A DNA stretch of 64,000 bases from Candidatus Ribeiella danica (GCA_016717335.1 JADKFS010000010.1:1-64000), one strand, 5' to 3'; positions 53,522-62,297 are shown, counted from the first letter of the stretch. Made by a program: numbers and translations. The notes: a model not told the origin generated them from the sequence alone.

Positions 53522-54035
53522 ACTTCTGGCTCAAAATCTCGCGCGCGATCTGGCTGATCACGCGCCCGTCGGCCTGGCCCTTGAAGCGCTGCATCAGCAC
53601 CGGCATCACTTTGCCCATCGCAGCAAGGCCGCCGCCGCCCAGCTCGCGAATCGCCTCGGCCAGCTGCGGCCGAAGCTCGTCGGGCGTGAGCTGGCGCGGC
53701 AGGTACACCTCGAGGATCGCCGCCTCGGCCTCCTCGGTCGTGGCCAGATCCTCGCGCCCGCCCTTGTGGTAGAGCTCGGCCGCGTCGTGCCGGCGCTTGA
53801 CCTCTTTCGCGAGCGTCTCCTGCATCGCCGTCTCGCTCAGCGCCACGTTGCGGTCGATCGTCGCGCCGGCCGCGATGCCCGCCTCGCCGCCGGCCGCGTC
53901 GAACGCATCCTTGACAATGGCCATCTGCGCGTTCTTCAGCGCCGCGAGGGCCATGCGGATCACCTGGACGCGCAGCTTGTCGCCGCCGCGCATCGCCGCC
54001 TTCAGGTCTTGCTGGAGCTGTTCCTGGATGTTCAT
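53520..54035 (-). CDS. yqeY: GatB/YqeY-domain protein
   Basis: 171-residue soluble protein related to the C-terminal tRNA-binding part of GatB. Marks: LKAAMRGGDKLRVQVIRMAL near the start, RRHDAAELYHKGGREDLA in the middle, YLPRQLTPDEL and the GKVMPVLMQRFKGQADG ending. Precise role unknown. It often sits between rpsU and pgpH; here it directly precedes pgpH. GAGGGGG lies upstream of the ATG. Confidence 0.92.
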   Translation of the reverse strand: MNIQEQLQQDLKAAMRGGDKLRVQVIRMALAALKNAQMAIVKDAFDAAGGEAGIAAGATIDRNVALSETAMQETLAKEVKRRHDAAELYHKGGREDLATTEEAEAAILEVYLPRQLTPDELRPQLAEAIRELGGGGLAAMGKVMPVLMQRFKGQADGRVISQIAREILSQK

Positions 54036-54044
54036 AGTGTGCGT

Positions 54045-54275
54045 TCCCCCTCCCCCTGCCCCTCGCGGGGATACATGTTCGTCCGTGGCGCGGTGTTGCG
54101 CCCGATCATCCCACCCGCTGCACCCGGCCCCTGCCTGGGAGGGGTGAATACTCGCTCTCTCCCCTAGCGACGGGAGAGGGTAGGGAATGAGTGCCTGCGC
54201 TGCTAAAGCATATTGTAGCAGACGGGCAGCCCGCTTCAGCGGGCGTGGCCTGGGTAGCGGCGCGCTTCAGCCCGA
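54045..54275. repeat. Eroded nested palindrome and GGGC hairpin repeat
   Basis: CCCCTCCCCCTGCCCC opens an eroded copy of the nested palindrome, whose later part has CTCTCCCCTAGCGACGGGAGAG. From 54215 follows AGCCCGCTTCAGCGGGC and related words of the repeat also at 16735 and 62298. No gene is visible between yqeY and gmk. Confidence 0.55.
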
Positions 54276-54286
54276 CGCACCCCTCG

Positions 54287-54919
54287 CTACAGCGTGACGT
54301 GGCGCGGGTGCACGCGCTGCTTCTCGGACACGATGATCGCGCGGACCTGGCCCACCGCGTCGTCCAGGTGGTACTCCCGGTTGATCACCAGGTAATCGAA
54401 CTGATCGACAGCATCCATCTCCTTCATCGCCATCTCCAGCCGCCGCTCCATCTGGTCGGGCGACTCGGTGCGGCGCCACTGCAGCCGGTTGCGCAGCTCC
54501 TCGAAGCTGCCCGGCGATAGGAAGATGAACACCGCATCGGAGGACAGCCGCTTGATCGTCGCCGCGCCCTGCACGTCGATGCGCAGGATGACGTCGCGGC
54601 CGCTCTCGAGCGCCTGGCGCACCTCGCTCTTCGGGATGCCCTTGTAGTGGCCGTACACCTCGGCCCACTCCAGCAGCTCCTCGCGGGCGATCATCTCCTC
54701 GAAGCGCTCCTTGGTCACGAAGTGATAGTCGTAGCCGTCGCGCTCGCCCGGCCGCATCGGCCGGCTGGTGGCCGTGACGACAAAGTGAAAGGGGAACCCG
54801 ATGTCGCGCATGCGCATCAGGATCGAGTCCTTGCCGACGCCGGACGGCCCCGACAGCACCACCAGCAGTGGCAGCGGTGGCTTGCCTTCGAGCAGCGGGT
54901 TGAGATTAAGGTCCTTCAT
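54287..54919 (-). CDS. gmk: Guanylate kinase
   Basis: Phosphorylates GMP to GDP; 210 residues. P-loop LSGPSGVGKDS, the GMP-binding TATSRPMRPGERDGYDYHF and IDVQGAATIKR follow the family pattern. ATG 54919 has AGGAG close upstream. Close to the divergent rqcH-like gene. Confidence 0.95.
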   Translation of the reverse strand: MKDLNLNPLLEGKPPLPLLVVLSGPSGVGKDSILMRMRDIGFPFHFVVTATSRPMRPGERDGYDYHFVTKERFEEMIAREELLEWAEVYGHYKGIPKSEVRQALESGRDVILRIDVQGAATIKRLSSDAVFIFLSPGSFEELRNRLQWRRTESPDQMERRLEMAMKEMDAVDQFDYLVINREYHLDDAVGQVRAIIVSEKQRVHPRHVTL

Positions 54920-54931
54920 CTCGCTCCTGCG

Positions 54932-54940
54932 TGGTATAAT
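54932..54940 (+). promoter_or_regulatory. Extended -10 promoter of the rqcH-like gene
   Basis: TGGTATAAT on the plus strand, 125 bp before the coding start. The transcript would begin just before the word array at 54955-55064. Confidence 0.55.
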
Positions 54941-54954
54941 CACGGCTTGTGTTC

Positions 54955-55064
54955 GTTTCAACGTTTGAACGTTGGAACATTTCGACCATCCGGTGTAGCA
55001 GTTGAACCTTAGGACGTTCGAGCGTTCGAGCGTTCAAGCGTTCGAACCTTTGAACGTTTCGACA
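54955..55064. repeat. Word array, GAACGTT / GTTCGAGC, in the rqcH leader
   Basis: GTTTCAACGTTTGAACGTTG at the left, and GTTCGAGCGTTCGAGCGTTC with GAACCTTTGAACGTTTCG at the right. Arms and words are self-complementary, so the leader RNA of the downstream gene could fold strongly. Confidence 0.8.
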
Positions 55065-56837
55065 ATGTACTTCGACGCCCTGACGCTCGCCGCCGTCGCG
55101 GACGAGCTCCACGAGACCATTCTCGACGGCCGCATCCAGCGGGCGCTGCTCCCCAGCCCGCTCAGCGTCGCGCTCGAGATCTACAGCCGCGGCCGGCGCT
55201 ACCACCTGCTGCTCTCAGCCCACCCCCAGTTTACGCGGGCCCACCTCAGCGTCGCCAGGCCCTCGCGCGGAGTCGAGCGCGACACGCCGCTGCTGCTGCT
55301 GCTGCGAAAGTATATCGTGGGGGGACGGATCGTCGCGATCGAGCAGCCCGAGCTCGAGCGTGTGCTGCTGCTAAGTATAGTCAAAGGACCGCGAGCGCGC
55401 AACACGCCATCTCAGCCGGACGATCCCGACGACTTGGACTTGCCAGACGCCGACGAGGACGACCAGGAGCCGGATGACCCCGCCGCCGAGCCGCTGCGCT
55501 GCGACCTGATCGTCGAGACGATGGAGCGCCGCGGCAACGTCATCCTGGTCGGCGACGACAACCTCATCCTCGAGAGCGCGCGCCACGTGACGCCGCGCAT
55601 GAGCAAGCGCCCGGTGCGGCCGCGCGAGCCGTACGAGCTGCCGCCGCGCCAGGACAAGCGCGACCCGCGCAGCGCCACGCCAGATGGAATGCGCGACCTG
55701 CTGGGGGGCGGCGAGCGCGACCTTGCGCGCGCGCTGGTCGGCGCGTATCGCGGCCTCTCGCCGCTGGCCGCGCGCGAGGTGGTCTTCCGCGCCGTCGGGC
55801 GCGTGCCGGCCGCCCTGGAGCCGGACCTGCCGTGGGCCAAGCTGGCGCTGGCGCTGCGCGACCTCTGGCTGGACGAGTGGCAGCCCTGCCTGGTCCCCGG
55901 CGGCGAGGGGCCGCTGGCCTACGCGCCCTACATGCTCAGCCACATGCGCGGCGCCGAGCCGGCCGGGTCGATCGGCGCCGCGATCGAAGCGTTCTACAGC
56001 GCGCGCGAGCAGCTGACCGCCCACAACCAGCGCCGCGACGCCGTACGGCGGCAGCTGGTGGACGCGCGCGAGCGGCTGGACTTCCAGCGCCAGGGCCTGG
56101 CGACCGAGCTGCAGCGCGCGGCCGAGCTGGACCGGCTGCGCTGGGAGGGCGAGATGATCTACGGCTTCATGCACACGCTCACGCCAGGACAGGCCGAGCT
56201 GATCGTGGAGGGCCGCACGATCGCGCTGGACCCGCGTCTCACGCCGGTCGAGAGCGCGCAGCAGCGCTTTCGCGCCTACGACAAGGCCAAGGGCGCGCTG
56301 GCAGGCGTGCCCGAGCGGCTCCAGGCGGTCGAGGCGCGGCTGGCCGGCCTGGACGAGACGCTGGCGCTGCTCGAGCTGGCCGAAGGGTTCGAGCAGATCG
56401 AGGGGATCGCCCGCGAGGTGGTCGAGCTGGGCTACGTGCGGCCGGCGCCCTCCAGCCGCGGCCAGCCGAAGCTCCGGCGCCAGCCGCCGCTGCGGCTGGA
56501 CTCGAGCGACGGCATCGCGATCTACGTCGGGCGCAGCGCCGCGCAGAACGAGCAGGTCACTTTCAAGATCGGCGCGCCGGACGACCTGTGGCTGCACGCG
56601 CGCGGCATCCCGGGCGCGCACGTGATCGTCAAGAGCGGCGGGCGCGAGGTGCCCGAGCGAACCCTGGAGGAGGCGGCGCAGCTGGCGGCCTACTTCTGCC
56701 AGGCGCGCGCGGAGAGCGCGGTCGAGATCGACATCTCGCGGCGCAGCCTGGTGCGCCGCATTCCCGGCGCGCCGGCCGGCCTGGTGACCTACCGCGCCGA
56801 GCGGACCATCCGTGCCGCGCCGCGCCCGCCCGGCTAG
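55065..56837 (+). CDS. rqcH: RqcH/NFACT-family protein
   Basis: Ribosome quality-control factor; RqcH adds alanine tails to stalled nascent chains on free 50S subunits. The 590-residue protein has NFACT-N (LLLSAHPQFTRAHLS, LLLLLRKYIVGGRI), a central helical region, and NFACT-R (NEQVTFKIGAPDDLWLHARG, IPGAHVIVK). The Asp-Arg pair required for tailing in Bacillus RqcH (LDRI) reads LERV here, Glu98-Arg99. Residues about 114-145 are a strongly acidic insertion (DDPDDLDLPDADEDDQ). ATG 55065 begins the conserved fold; an earlier ATG at 55002 runs through the word array. Confidence 0.9.
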   Translation: MYFDALTLAAVADELHETILDGRIQRALLPSPLSVALEIYSRGRRYHLLLSAHPQFTRAHLSVARPSRGVERDTPLLLLLRKYIVGGRIVAIEQPELERVLLLSIVKGPRARNTPSQPDDPDDLDLPDADEDDQEPDDPAAEPLRCDLIVETMERRGNVILVGDDNLILESARHVTPRMSKRPVRPREPYELPPRQDKRDPRSATPDGMRDLLGGGERDLARALVGAYRGLSPLAAREVVFRAVGRVPAALEPDLPWAKLALALRDLWLDEWQPCLVPGGEGPLAYAPYMLSHMRGAEPAGSIGAAIEAFYSAREQLTAHNQRRDAVRRQLVDARERLDFQRQGLATELQRAAELDRLRWEGEMIYGFMHTLTPGQAELIVEGRTIALDPRLTPVESAQQRFRAYDKAKGALAGVPERLQAVEARLAGLDETLALLELAEGFEQIEGIAREVVELGYVRPAPSSRGQPKLRRQPPLRLDSSDGIAIYVGRSAAQNEQVTFKIGAPDDLWLHARGIPGAHVIVKSGGREVPERTLEEAAQLAAYFCQARAESAVEIDISRRSLVRRIPGAPAGLVTYRAERTIRAAPRPPG

Positions 56838-56962
56838 TGCCAGGACACTGTCGTCAGTCGTTAGTCGTCAGTATGCCGAGGGCGCTCCAAAGCCATACGG
56901 CGATATACCCGATAGCATTGGCGCTCCTGGAGCGAGGTGAACAGATTGTTAGCTGCTGCGGT

Positions 56963-56992
56963 TGACAGTCGTTCCGCGGATCTAGTACAATC
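56963..56992 (+). promoter_or_regulatory. Promoter of the DedA gene
   Basis: TTGACA (56963-56968) and TACAAT (56987-56992) with 18-bp spacing, about 70 bp before the ATG. It is the best sigma-70-type match in the window. Before it, at 56845-56875, lie GTCGTCAGTCGTTAGTCG words. Confidence 0.7.
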
Positions 56993-57064
56993 CGCTGTAG
57001 CGCCTGGCATTCAGGCACGCCGCCGCAGCGCGGCTGGGCCTCGTACGTGTAAAGGATTGCCTGC

Positions 57065-57769
57065 ATGGATCTTATCCGGATTCTGATCGATTTCGTCCTG
57101 CACATCGATAAAAACCTCGAGATTTTTGTGCAGCAGTATGGCATGCTCACCTACGCGATCCTGTTCGTAGTCATCTTCTGCGAGACCGGGCTGGTCGTCA
57201 CGCCGTTTCTGCCGGGCGACTCGCTGCTGTTCGCGGCCGGCGCGCTGGCGGCCTCGCTCAACACCGGCGGCGTGCTGAACCCGGTCGCGCTGTTCGTGGT
57301 GCTGGCGATCGCCGCGGTCGCCGGCGACACGGCCAACTACATGATCGGCCACTTCATCGGGCGCAAGCTGCTGGAGCGCAACGTGCCGTTCCTGAAGAAA
57401 GAGTACATCGACCGCACCTACGAATTCTACGAGAAGTACGGCGGCAAGACGATCATCCTGGCGCGCTTCGTGCCGATCGTCCGCACGTTCGCCCCGTTCG
57501 TGGCCGGGATCGGCAAGATGAACTACAGCCGCTTCATCACCTACAACGTGATCGGCGGCATCGCCTGGGTCGCGATCTTCGTGTTCCTCGGCTATGTGTT
57601 CGGCAACATCCCCTTCGTGAAGGACAACTTCGAGCTGGTCACGCTCGGGATCGTGCTGATCTCGGTGCTGCCGATGGTGATCGAGTACGTGCGCAGCCGC
57701 CGGCAGCCCCGCCCGGCGGCCACCCCGGCCGAGAAGCCGATCAAAGGAGGGATCGATGGCGCTGCGTAA
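57065..57769 (+). CDS. DedA-family membrane protein
   Basis: 234-residue membrane protein of the DedA/SNARE-associated family; relatives flip undecaprenyl phosphate or other lipids. Marks: FCETGLVVTPFLPGDSLLF and the amphipathic re-entrant GRKLLERNVPFLKKEYIDR, FYEKYGGKTIILARFVPIVR, FAPFVAGIGKMNYSRF. A strong promoter precedes it. Its end overlaps the next small gene by 14 bp. Confidence 0.93.
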   Translation: MDLIRILIDFVLHIDKNLEIFVQQYGMLTYAILFVVIFCETGLVVTPFLPGDSLLFAAGALAASLNTGGVLNPVALFVVLAIAAVAGDTANYMIGHFIGRKLLERNVPFLKKEYIDRTYEFYEKYGGKTIILARFVPIVRTFAPFVAGIGKMNYSRFITYNVIGGIAWVAIFVFLGYVFGNIPFVKDNFELVTLGIVLISVLPMVIEYVRSRRQPRPAATPAEKPIKGGIDGAA

Positions 57770-57998
57770 GCTGCTGTCGCGGCCGCTGCCCGAGATGCCG
57801 AGCGAGGCGCCCGGCATCCGCTCCGTCGCCGAGCAGGCGCTGGCGACGCCGCAGCTCGTGCCTGTCCGGCTGTTCTGGGAGAACCTGCGCGCGCTGCAGC
57901 CCTGGTGGCCGGTGCTGGCGCCGCTGCTGCTCTGGTACTTCGTGCGCACCTACCAGCGCGAGCGCGCCAGGTACCTTGCGGAGCGCGCCGCTGCCTAG
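57756..57998 (+). CDS. Small single-helix membrane protein overlapping dedA
   Basis: 80 residues, unknown function. One likely membrane helix (about residues 49-63, PWWPVLAPLLLWYFV) with basic and acidic ends. An AGGAGGG site inside the end of the DedA gene lies 6 nt before its ATG, so it is probably translated together with DedA and might be a partner. Confidence 0.7.
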   Translation: MALRKLLSRPLPEMPSEAPGIRSVAEQALATPQLVPVRLFWENLRALQPWWPVLAPLLLWYFVRTYQRERARYLAERAAA

Positions 57999-58066
57999 AC
58001 GTTGTGGTGGTGTGGACGCAGAGCCGCCCACATCCCCTTCATCTCTTGCAGCAGCGGGTGGCCCCT

Positions 58067-58200
58067 GCCCTCACCCCCCGGCCCCCCTCGCCCGTTGGGA
58101 GAGGGGGGTTCTTGACAGGTGCTGGGGTTTCGGCTCCGCCGAAACCCCAGCACCTGTCAAATTTCACCCCGCCCCTGCCAGGGGCGGGGCAAGGCAGGGG
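58067..58200. repeat. Nested palindromic element, copy 10
   Basis: Outer arm CCCTCACCCCCCGGCCCCCC, hairpin CCCCCCTCGCCCGTTGGGAG, inner perfect 23-bp stem with TCC loop at 58112-58160, then the right hairpin CCCCGCCCCTGCCAGGGGCG. It lies between the convergent small membrane gene and folP. Confidence 0.88.
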
Positions 58201-58212
58201 ATATAGGGAGAG

Positions 58213-59112
58213 TCAGCGCGCGGCGCGCAGGATCGCATCCGCGACCCGCGCCGCGCGCACATTCATCTGCACGTTATGGACCCGCACGATGTCGGCGCCG
58301 GCGGCGATCGCGAGCGCGGTGGTTGCGGCGGTGCCCTCGTCGCGCTCGTGGGGCGGCAGGCCGAGCGGCAGCCCGATGAACGACTTGCGCGAGGCGCCGA
58401 GCAGCAGCGGCAGCCCGAGGGCGCGCAGCTCGGCCAGCCGGCGCATCAGCACCAGATTCTGCTCAGGGGTCTTCCCAAAGCCCAGCCCCGGGTCGACGAC
58501 GATCCGGTCGCGCCGGATGCCGCACGCCTCGGCGTAGGCCACGCGCTCGCGCAGCTCGGCGATGATCTCGCCGATCAGGTCGGCGTACTCCACGCGCGGG
58601 TAGTGGCCGCCCAGCGCGCCGACCTGCGGTGTGGCCCGCCGGTTGTGCATGATCACGATCGGCGCCCCGCGCTCCGCTACCAGCCGCGCCAGCGGCTCGT
58701 TCCAGCCGCCCGCGGGCGTGCGCAGCCCCCAGATGTCGTTGACGATCCGCGCGCCCGATTCGAGCGCGGCCGCGGCGACCTCGGCGTGGTAGGTGTCGAC
58801 CGAGATCGGCAGCGCCAGCTCGCCGGCGATCGCGCGGATCGCCGGCACGACCCGCCGCAGCTCTTCGTCGACGCCGATCGGCTGGGCGCCCGGACGGGTC
58901 GACTCACCGCCGACGTCGAGCAGATCGGCGCCCTCGCCTGCCTGGCGGTGAGCCTGCGCCAGCGCGTCCGGCACCAGGTCGGCGCCGGGCCGCGCCAGCC
59001 CGTCGGCGCTGAACGAGTCGGGCGTGACGTTGATGATGCCCATCACGTAGGTGCGCGCGCCCCACGCGAGCCGCGTATCGCCCAGCTCGAGCGCCTGCGC
59101 CGGTTCGTCCAT
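58213..59112 (-). CDS. folP: Dihydropteroate synthase
   Basis: Joins p-aminobenzoate to the pterin diphosphate in folate synthesis, the target of sulfonamides. 299 residues. Signatures: GIINVTPDSFSADG, DVGGESTRPGA, VDPGLGFGKTPEQN and the Lys of GASRKSFIG. ATG 59112 has GAGGAGAG upstream. No other folate gene is adjacent; an EamA transporter lies upstream on the same strand. Confidence 0.94.
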   Translation of the reverse strand: MDEPAQALELGDTRLAWGARTYVMGIINVTPDSFSADGLARPGADLVPDALAQAHRQAGEGADLLDVGGESTRPGAQPIGVDEELRRVVPAIRAIAGELALPISVDTYHAEVAAAALESGARIVNDIWGLRTPAGGWNEPLARLVAERGAPIVIMHNRRATPQVGALGGHYPRVEYADLIGEIIAELRERVAYAEACGIRRDRIVVDPGLGFGKTPEQNLVLMRRLAELRALGLPLLLGASRKSFIGLPLGLPPHERDEGTAATTALAIAAGADIVRVHNVQMNVRAARVADAILRAAR

Positions 59113-59190
59113 CGTGAGCTCTCCTCTCCGCGTTGCAGGGCCGCGCCCCTGCTCGCGCTGTAGCAATGCGAGACGCGCTCCCTCTCGAAG

Positions 59191-60147
59191 CTACGCGCCG
59201 GCCTGCGGCTCGGCCGAAACAACCGGCGCCGGCGCCGGCGACCGGATCGTGATCAGGCCGGCCAGCACCAGCGCCGCGCCGAGCAGCTTGACCAAGCCGA
59301 AGCTCTCGCCGAACAGCCAGGCCGATAGCGACCCACTCACGATCGGCACCAGCAGCGAGAAGCTGGTGGCCGCCGCCGCGCCGCGCCGCGCGATCGCCCA
59401 GTTCCAGATCATGTAGGCCACGTAGACCGGCAGCACGACCATGTAGACGATCGCCAGCCAGCCCGGCGCCGAGATCGCGGCCCAGTCCTGAGCCAGCGCC
59501 GCGGGGGTGGCGATCGCCAGCAGCGGCAGGCTGCCGGCCAGCAGCGTGTAGGCCGAGTAGGTCTCGGGCGGGTAGGCGCGCACCAGCGGGCGATTCACCA
59601 CGCCGTAGAGCGCGAACGACACCGCCGCCCCCAGGCTGAGCGCGTCGCCCGCCAGCGTCCCGGTCGCGCCGCGGTCGAGCTGATCGGCCAGGAAGATCAC
59701 CACGCCCACCAGCGCGACCGCCAGCCCGATCCAGCCGCGCATGGCGGTCCGCTCGCCGCGCAGCGCCAGGAAGACCATCGTGAACAGCGGCACCATGGCG
59801 ATCAGCAGCGAGCTGGAGAACGGCGAGGTGCGCTCCAGCCCCAGCACGAAGCCGAGCTGGTACAGCGTGTAGCCCATCAGGCCGGCCAGCGCGAAGCGCG
59901 GCAGGTCGGCCCGCCGGATGCGCCAGCTGCGCCCGCGCGCGGCCAGCACCGCGAAGGACAGCACGGTCATGAGCGCGAAGCGGACGAAGGCGAACGCCAG
60001 CGGCGAGATCTCGGCAAACGCGCTCTTGGTGACGACGAACGTCGAGGCCCACAGCCCGACGACGACCAGCTGGGCCAGCTCCGGCCCGATCGACCCTACG
60101 ACGCCACCACGGGCTGGTTGCTCGACCGCCAGTTCTTTGCTATTCAT
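59191..60147 (-). CDS. EamA/DMT-superfamily transporter
   Basis: 318 residues with ten predicted membrane helices arranged as two EamA halves (for example GLWASTFVVTKSAFAEISPL and VSFALYGVVNRPLVRAYPPE). Such proteins export metabolites or drugs; substrate unknown. The ribosome site is weak. A word array upstream separates it from ada. Confidence 0.87.
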   Translation of the reverse strand: MNSKELAVEQPARGGVVGSIGPELAQLVVVGLWASTFVVTKSAFAEISPLAFAFVRFALMTVLSFAVLAARGRSWRIRRADLPRFALAGLMGYTLYQLGFVLGLERTSPFSSSLLIAMVPLFTMVFLALRGERTAMRGWIGLAVALVGVVIFLADQLDRGATGTLAGDALSLGAAVSFALYGVVNRPLVRAYPPETYSAYTLLAGSLPLLAIATPAALAQDWAAISAPGWLAIVYMVVLPVYVAYMIWNWAIARRGAAAATSFSLLVPIVSGSLSAWLFGESFGLVKLLGAALVLAGLITIRSPAPAPVVSAEPQAGA

Positions 60148-60159
60148 ATTGTCTCTACG

Positions 60160-60260
60160 ATATCGTTAGCAGGCTGGCAGGTTAGCAGGTTCGAACGTTC
60201 AAACCTTCCAACCTGCTAACGTGCTAACCTTTCAAGGTTCTCGGTTCTCGGTTCTCGCTC
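60160..60260. repeat. Inverted word array, GGTTAGCA / TGCTAACC, and GGTTCTC
   Basis: GGCAGGTTAGCAGGTTCGAA is mirrored by AACCTGCTAACGTGCTAACC. It then runs into GGTTCTCGGTTCTCGGTTCTC, which, read on the minus strand, encodes the last residues of Ada. The Ada stop is inside the array. Confidence 0.85.
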
Positions 60261-61301
60261 GTGCTCCAGCAGCGCCTGCTTGCGCGCCAGGCCCCAGCGG
60301 TAGCCGCGCAGCCCGCCGTCCTCGCCAATCGCGCGGTGGCACGGCACGACCAGCGAGACCGGGTTAGTCGCGCAGGCGCGCCCGACCGCGCGGGCGGCGC
60401 CGGGCTGGCCCAGCTCGACGGCAAGCTGCCGGTAGGTGCGGGTCTCGCCGTAGGGGATCGCCTGCAGCGCCTGCCAGACGCGCCGCTGGAACGCGGTCGC
60501 GCGCACGTCCAGCGGCAGGCCGATCTGGCGCTGCTCGCCGCGCAGGTGGCGCAGGATCGCGGCGACCCACTCGCCGAGCACGTCGTCGTCGCGCCGGATC
60601 TCGGCCGCCGGGAACTCGTCGCGCAGCGCGCCCGCGAGTGCCGCGTCGTCGTCGCCCAGGCTGACGAAGCAGACCCCGCGCGCTGTGGCGGCGACCATCA
60701 GCCGGCCGAGCGGCGAGTCGGCCAGCGCGTAGCTGATCTGCGCGCCCGCCCCGCCGCGCTGGTAGGTCGCCGGCGTCATGCCGAGCTGCTCGGGCGCCTG
60801 GTCGTACAGCCGGCTGCTGGAGCCGTAGCCAGCCTCGTAGAGTGCGGTTGTCACAGTATCTCCTTGTCTGAGCCGCGCTTTGAGCCGCTCGAGTCGGCGC
60901 GCGTCGGCGTACTGGCGCGGGGTGATGCCCATCGCGCGCTTGAAGATTCGCTGGAAGTGTTGCGGGCTCAGCCCAACCGCGGCGCCAAGCTCGTCCAGCG
61001 TCGGCGGCTGCTCCGGGCTGGCCTCGATCAGCCGGCAGGCCCGCGCGACCAGGTCTTCGTGAGCATCGGGCGCGGCGGGCTGGCCGGGGCGGCAGCGCAG
61101 GCACGCGCGAAACCCGGCCTGCTCGGCCGCGGCCGGCCGCGCGAAGAACAGCACCTGGTCGCGCCGCGGCCGCCGCGACGGGCAGATCGGCCGGCAGTAG
61201 ACCCCGGTCGAGCGCACCGCGTACACGAACGCGCCGTCGAGCGCGGCCTCGCGCTCCAGCACCGCCTGCCAAAAGCGTTCCTCGTCCACAGCATTCCTCA
61301 T
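60216..61301 (-). CDS. ada: Ada: methylated-DNA repair and regulator
   Basis: Three parts in 361 residues: an N-terminal zinc methyl-phosphotriester domain (Cys36, 40, 67 and 70 in GVYCRPICPSRRP and FRACLRCRP), an AraC-type helix-turn-helix (GLSPQHFQRIFKRAMGITPR), and an O6-methylguanine methyltransferase domain with the acceptor Cys321 in NPVSLVVPCHRAIG. In E. coli the methylated N domain turns Ada into an activator. About the last 13 residues (EPRTENLERLAR) come from a GGTTCTC word array. No clear ribosome site before ATG 61301. Confidence 0.93.
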   Translation of the reverse strand: MRNAVDEERFWQAVLEREAALDGAFVYAVRSTGVYCRPICPSRRPRRDQVLFFARPAAAEQAGFRACLRCRPGQPAAPDAHEDLVARACRLIEASPEQPPTLDELGAAVGLSPQHFQRIFKRAMGITPRQYADARRLERLKARLRQGDTVTTALYEAGYGSSSRLYDQAPEQLGMTPATYQRGGAGAQISYALADSPLGRLMVAATARGVCFVSLGDDDAALAGALRDEFPAAEIRRDDDVLGEWVAAILRHLRGEQRQIGLPLDVRATAFQRRVWQALQAIPYGETRTYRQLAVELGQPGAARAVGRACATNPVSLVVPCHRAIGEDGGLRGYRWGLARKQALLEHEREPRTENLERLAR

Positions 61302-61366
61302 ATCAGTAGCGTTCAATTGAACACGCCTGCCGTCTGCCGGCTGCAGTCCGCCGACTGCCGACTTTA

Positions 61367-61471
61367 GGCATGGGGCAATGCTCGGGATTTCGCCTTGACC
61401 CTGTACGGGCGCGATATATCGCGCCCCTGCGCCTTTGGGCAATGCACGGTCAAGCTCGATTGAACCATGCC
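61367..61471. mobile_element. MITE-like element, copy C
   Basis: 105 bp with ends GGCATGGGGCAATG and ATTGAACCATGCC and the inner palindrome GGGCGCGATATATCGCGCCC. TTA on the left, TTC on the right, so the target duplication is imperfect. Located between ada and the BON gene, before the latter. Confidence 0.65.
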
Positions 61472-61590
61472 TTCCACATGATAAAGCCGATCATTGCTCG
61501 CGTCTACCCGATTCTTGCGCTTCAATGTTGCTGCTGGCACGCCGCGTGCAACACTGGCTGCGGTAGCCACGTTGAAAGGAGCGACCCGCC

Positions 61591-62280
61591 ATGACCGAAC
61601 GCAGCCGTGAGCCTGCGCAGCCGCAGGACAGGCCAAGCCGCGATCCATCGACCAATACGCCGCTGAACGGCCCCAACCCGCCGCTCGAGGAGCACCTGCG
61701 CCAGCTGGCGGGCTACCGGCCGCAAGAGGACCAGGGCACCCTGATCGACGCCGACGACACCGACGACCTCGGGCAGATTAGCTCGACCGATACCTACGAG
61801 GGCGAGCTGGAGGCCGGCGTCGACGACGATCTCGATCCCGACAGCGAGCGGCTGGAGCTGCTGACCGAGCTGGAGCTGCGCGCCGAGGAGACCGACGACC
61901 CAATCGAGGCGGTCGAGGAGGGCTTTACCTATGTGCCGCCGATCGACCCGCCGACTGTGCCGGGCGGCGGGCTGCAGAACGCCGAGATCGCCAGCGGGCT
62001 GGGGCTCTCCGCGCTCGACGAGACCTACGACGAGGACCACCACGACAGCTTCCTGAGCGCCGACGACGAGGTCAGCGCGCGCGTGCGCGAGGCGCTGCGC
62101 GCCGACAGCAGCACGACCCAGTACGCCGGCCGGGTTGCGATCGAGGCCCGCGGCGGGGTTGTGACGCTGCGCGGCCTGGTCGACGACCTGGTCGACAGCG
62201 ATAACCTGCTGGCTGTGGCCGAGTACGTCGAGGGGGTCGAGGAGGTGGTGGACGAGCTGCGCGTGCGCGGGCTAGAGTAA
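61591..62280 (+). CDS. Acidic BON-domain protein
   Basis: 229 residues, no signal peptide. Residues 1-150 are hydrophilic and very acidic without a known domain (DADDTDDLGQ). The last 75 residues form a BON domain (VSARVREALRADSS, then GVVTLRGLVDDLVD and VEGVEEVVDELRV), a fold usually linked to membranes or osmotic stress. GAAAGGAG precedes the ATG. Role unknown. Confidence 0.82.
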   Translation: MTERSREPAQPQDRPSRDPSTNTPLNGPNPPLEEHLRQLAGYRPQEDQGTLIDADDTDDLGQISSTDTYEGELEAGVDDDLDPDSERLELLTELELRAEETDDPIEAVEEGFTYVPPIDPPTVPGGGLQNAEIASGLGLSALDETYDEDHHDSFLSADDEVSARVREALRADSSTTQYAGRVAIEARGGVVTLRGLVDDLVDSDNLLAVAEYVEGVEEVVDELRVRGLE

Positions 62281-62297
62281 GGGTTCATATTTGTCTA

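Noticed and set aside
60185..60210. GGTTCGAACGTTCAAACC as a tRNA T-arm
   Set aside because: It resembles a T-loop but lies in an inverted word array; no acceptor stem or anticodon arm can be built around it. No tRNA gene was found in the window.
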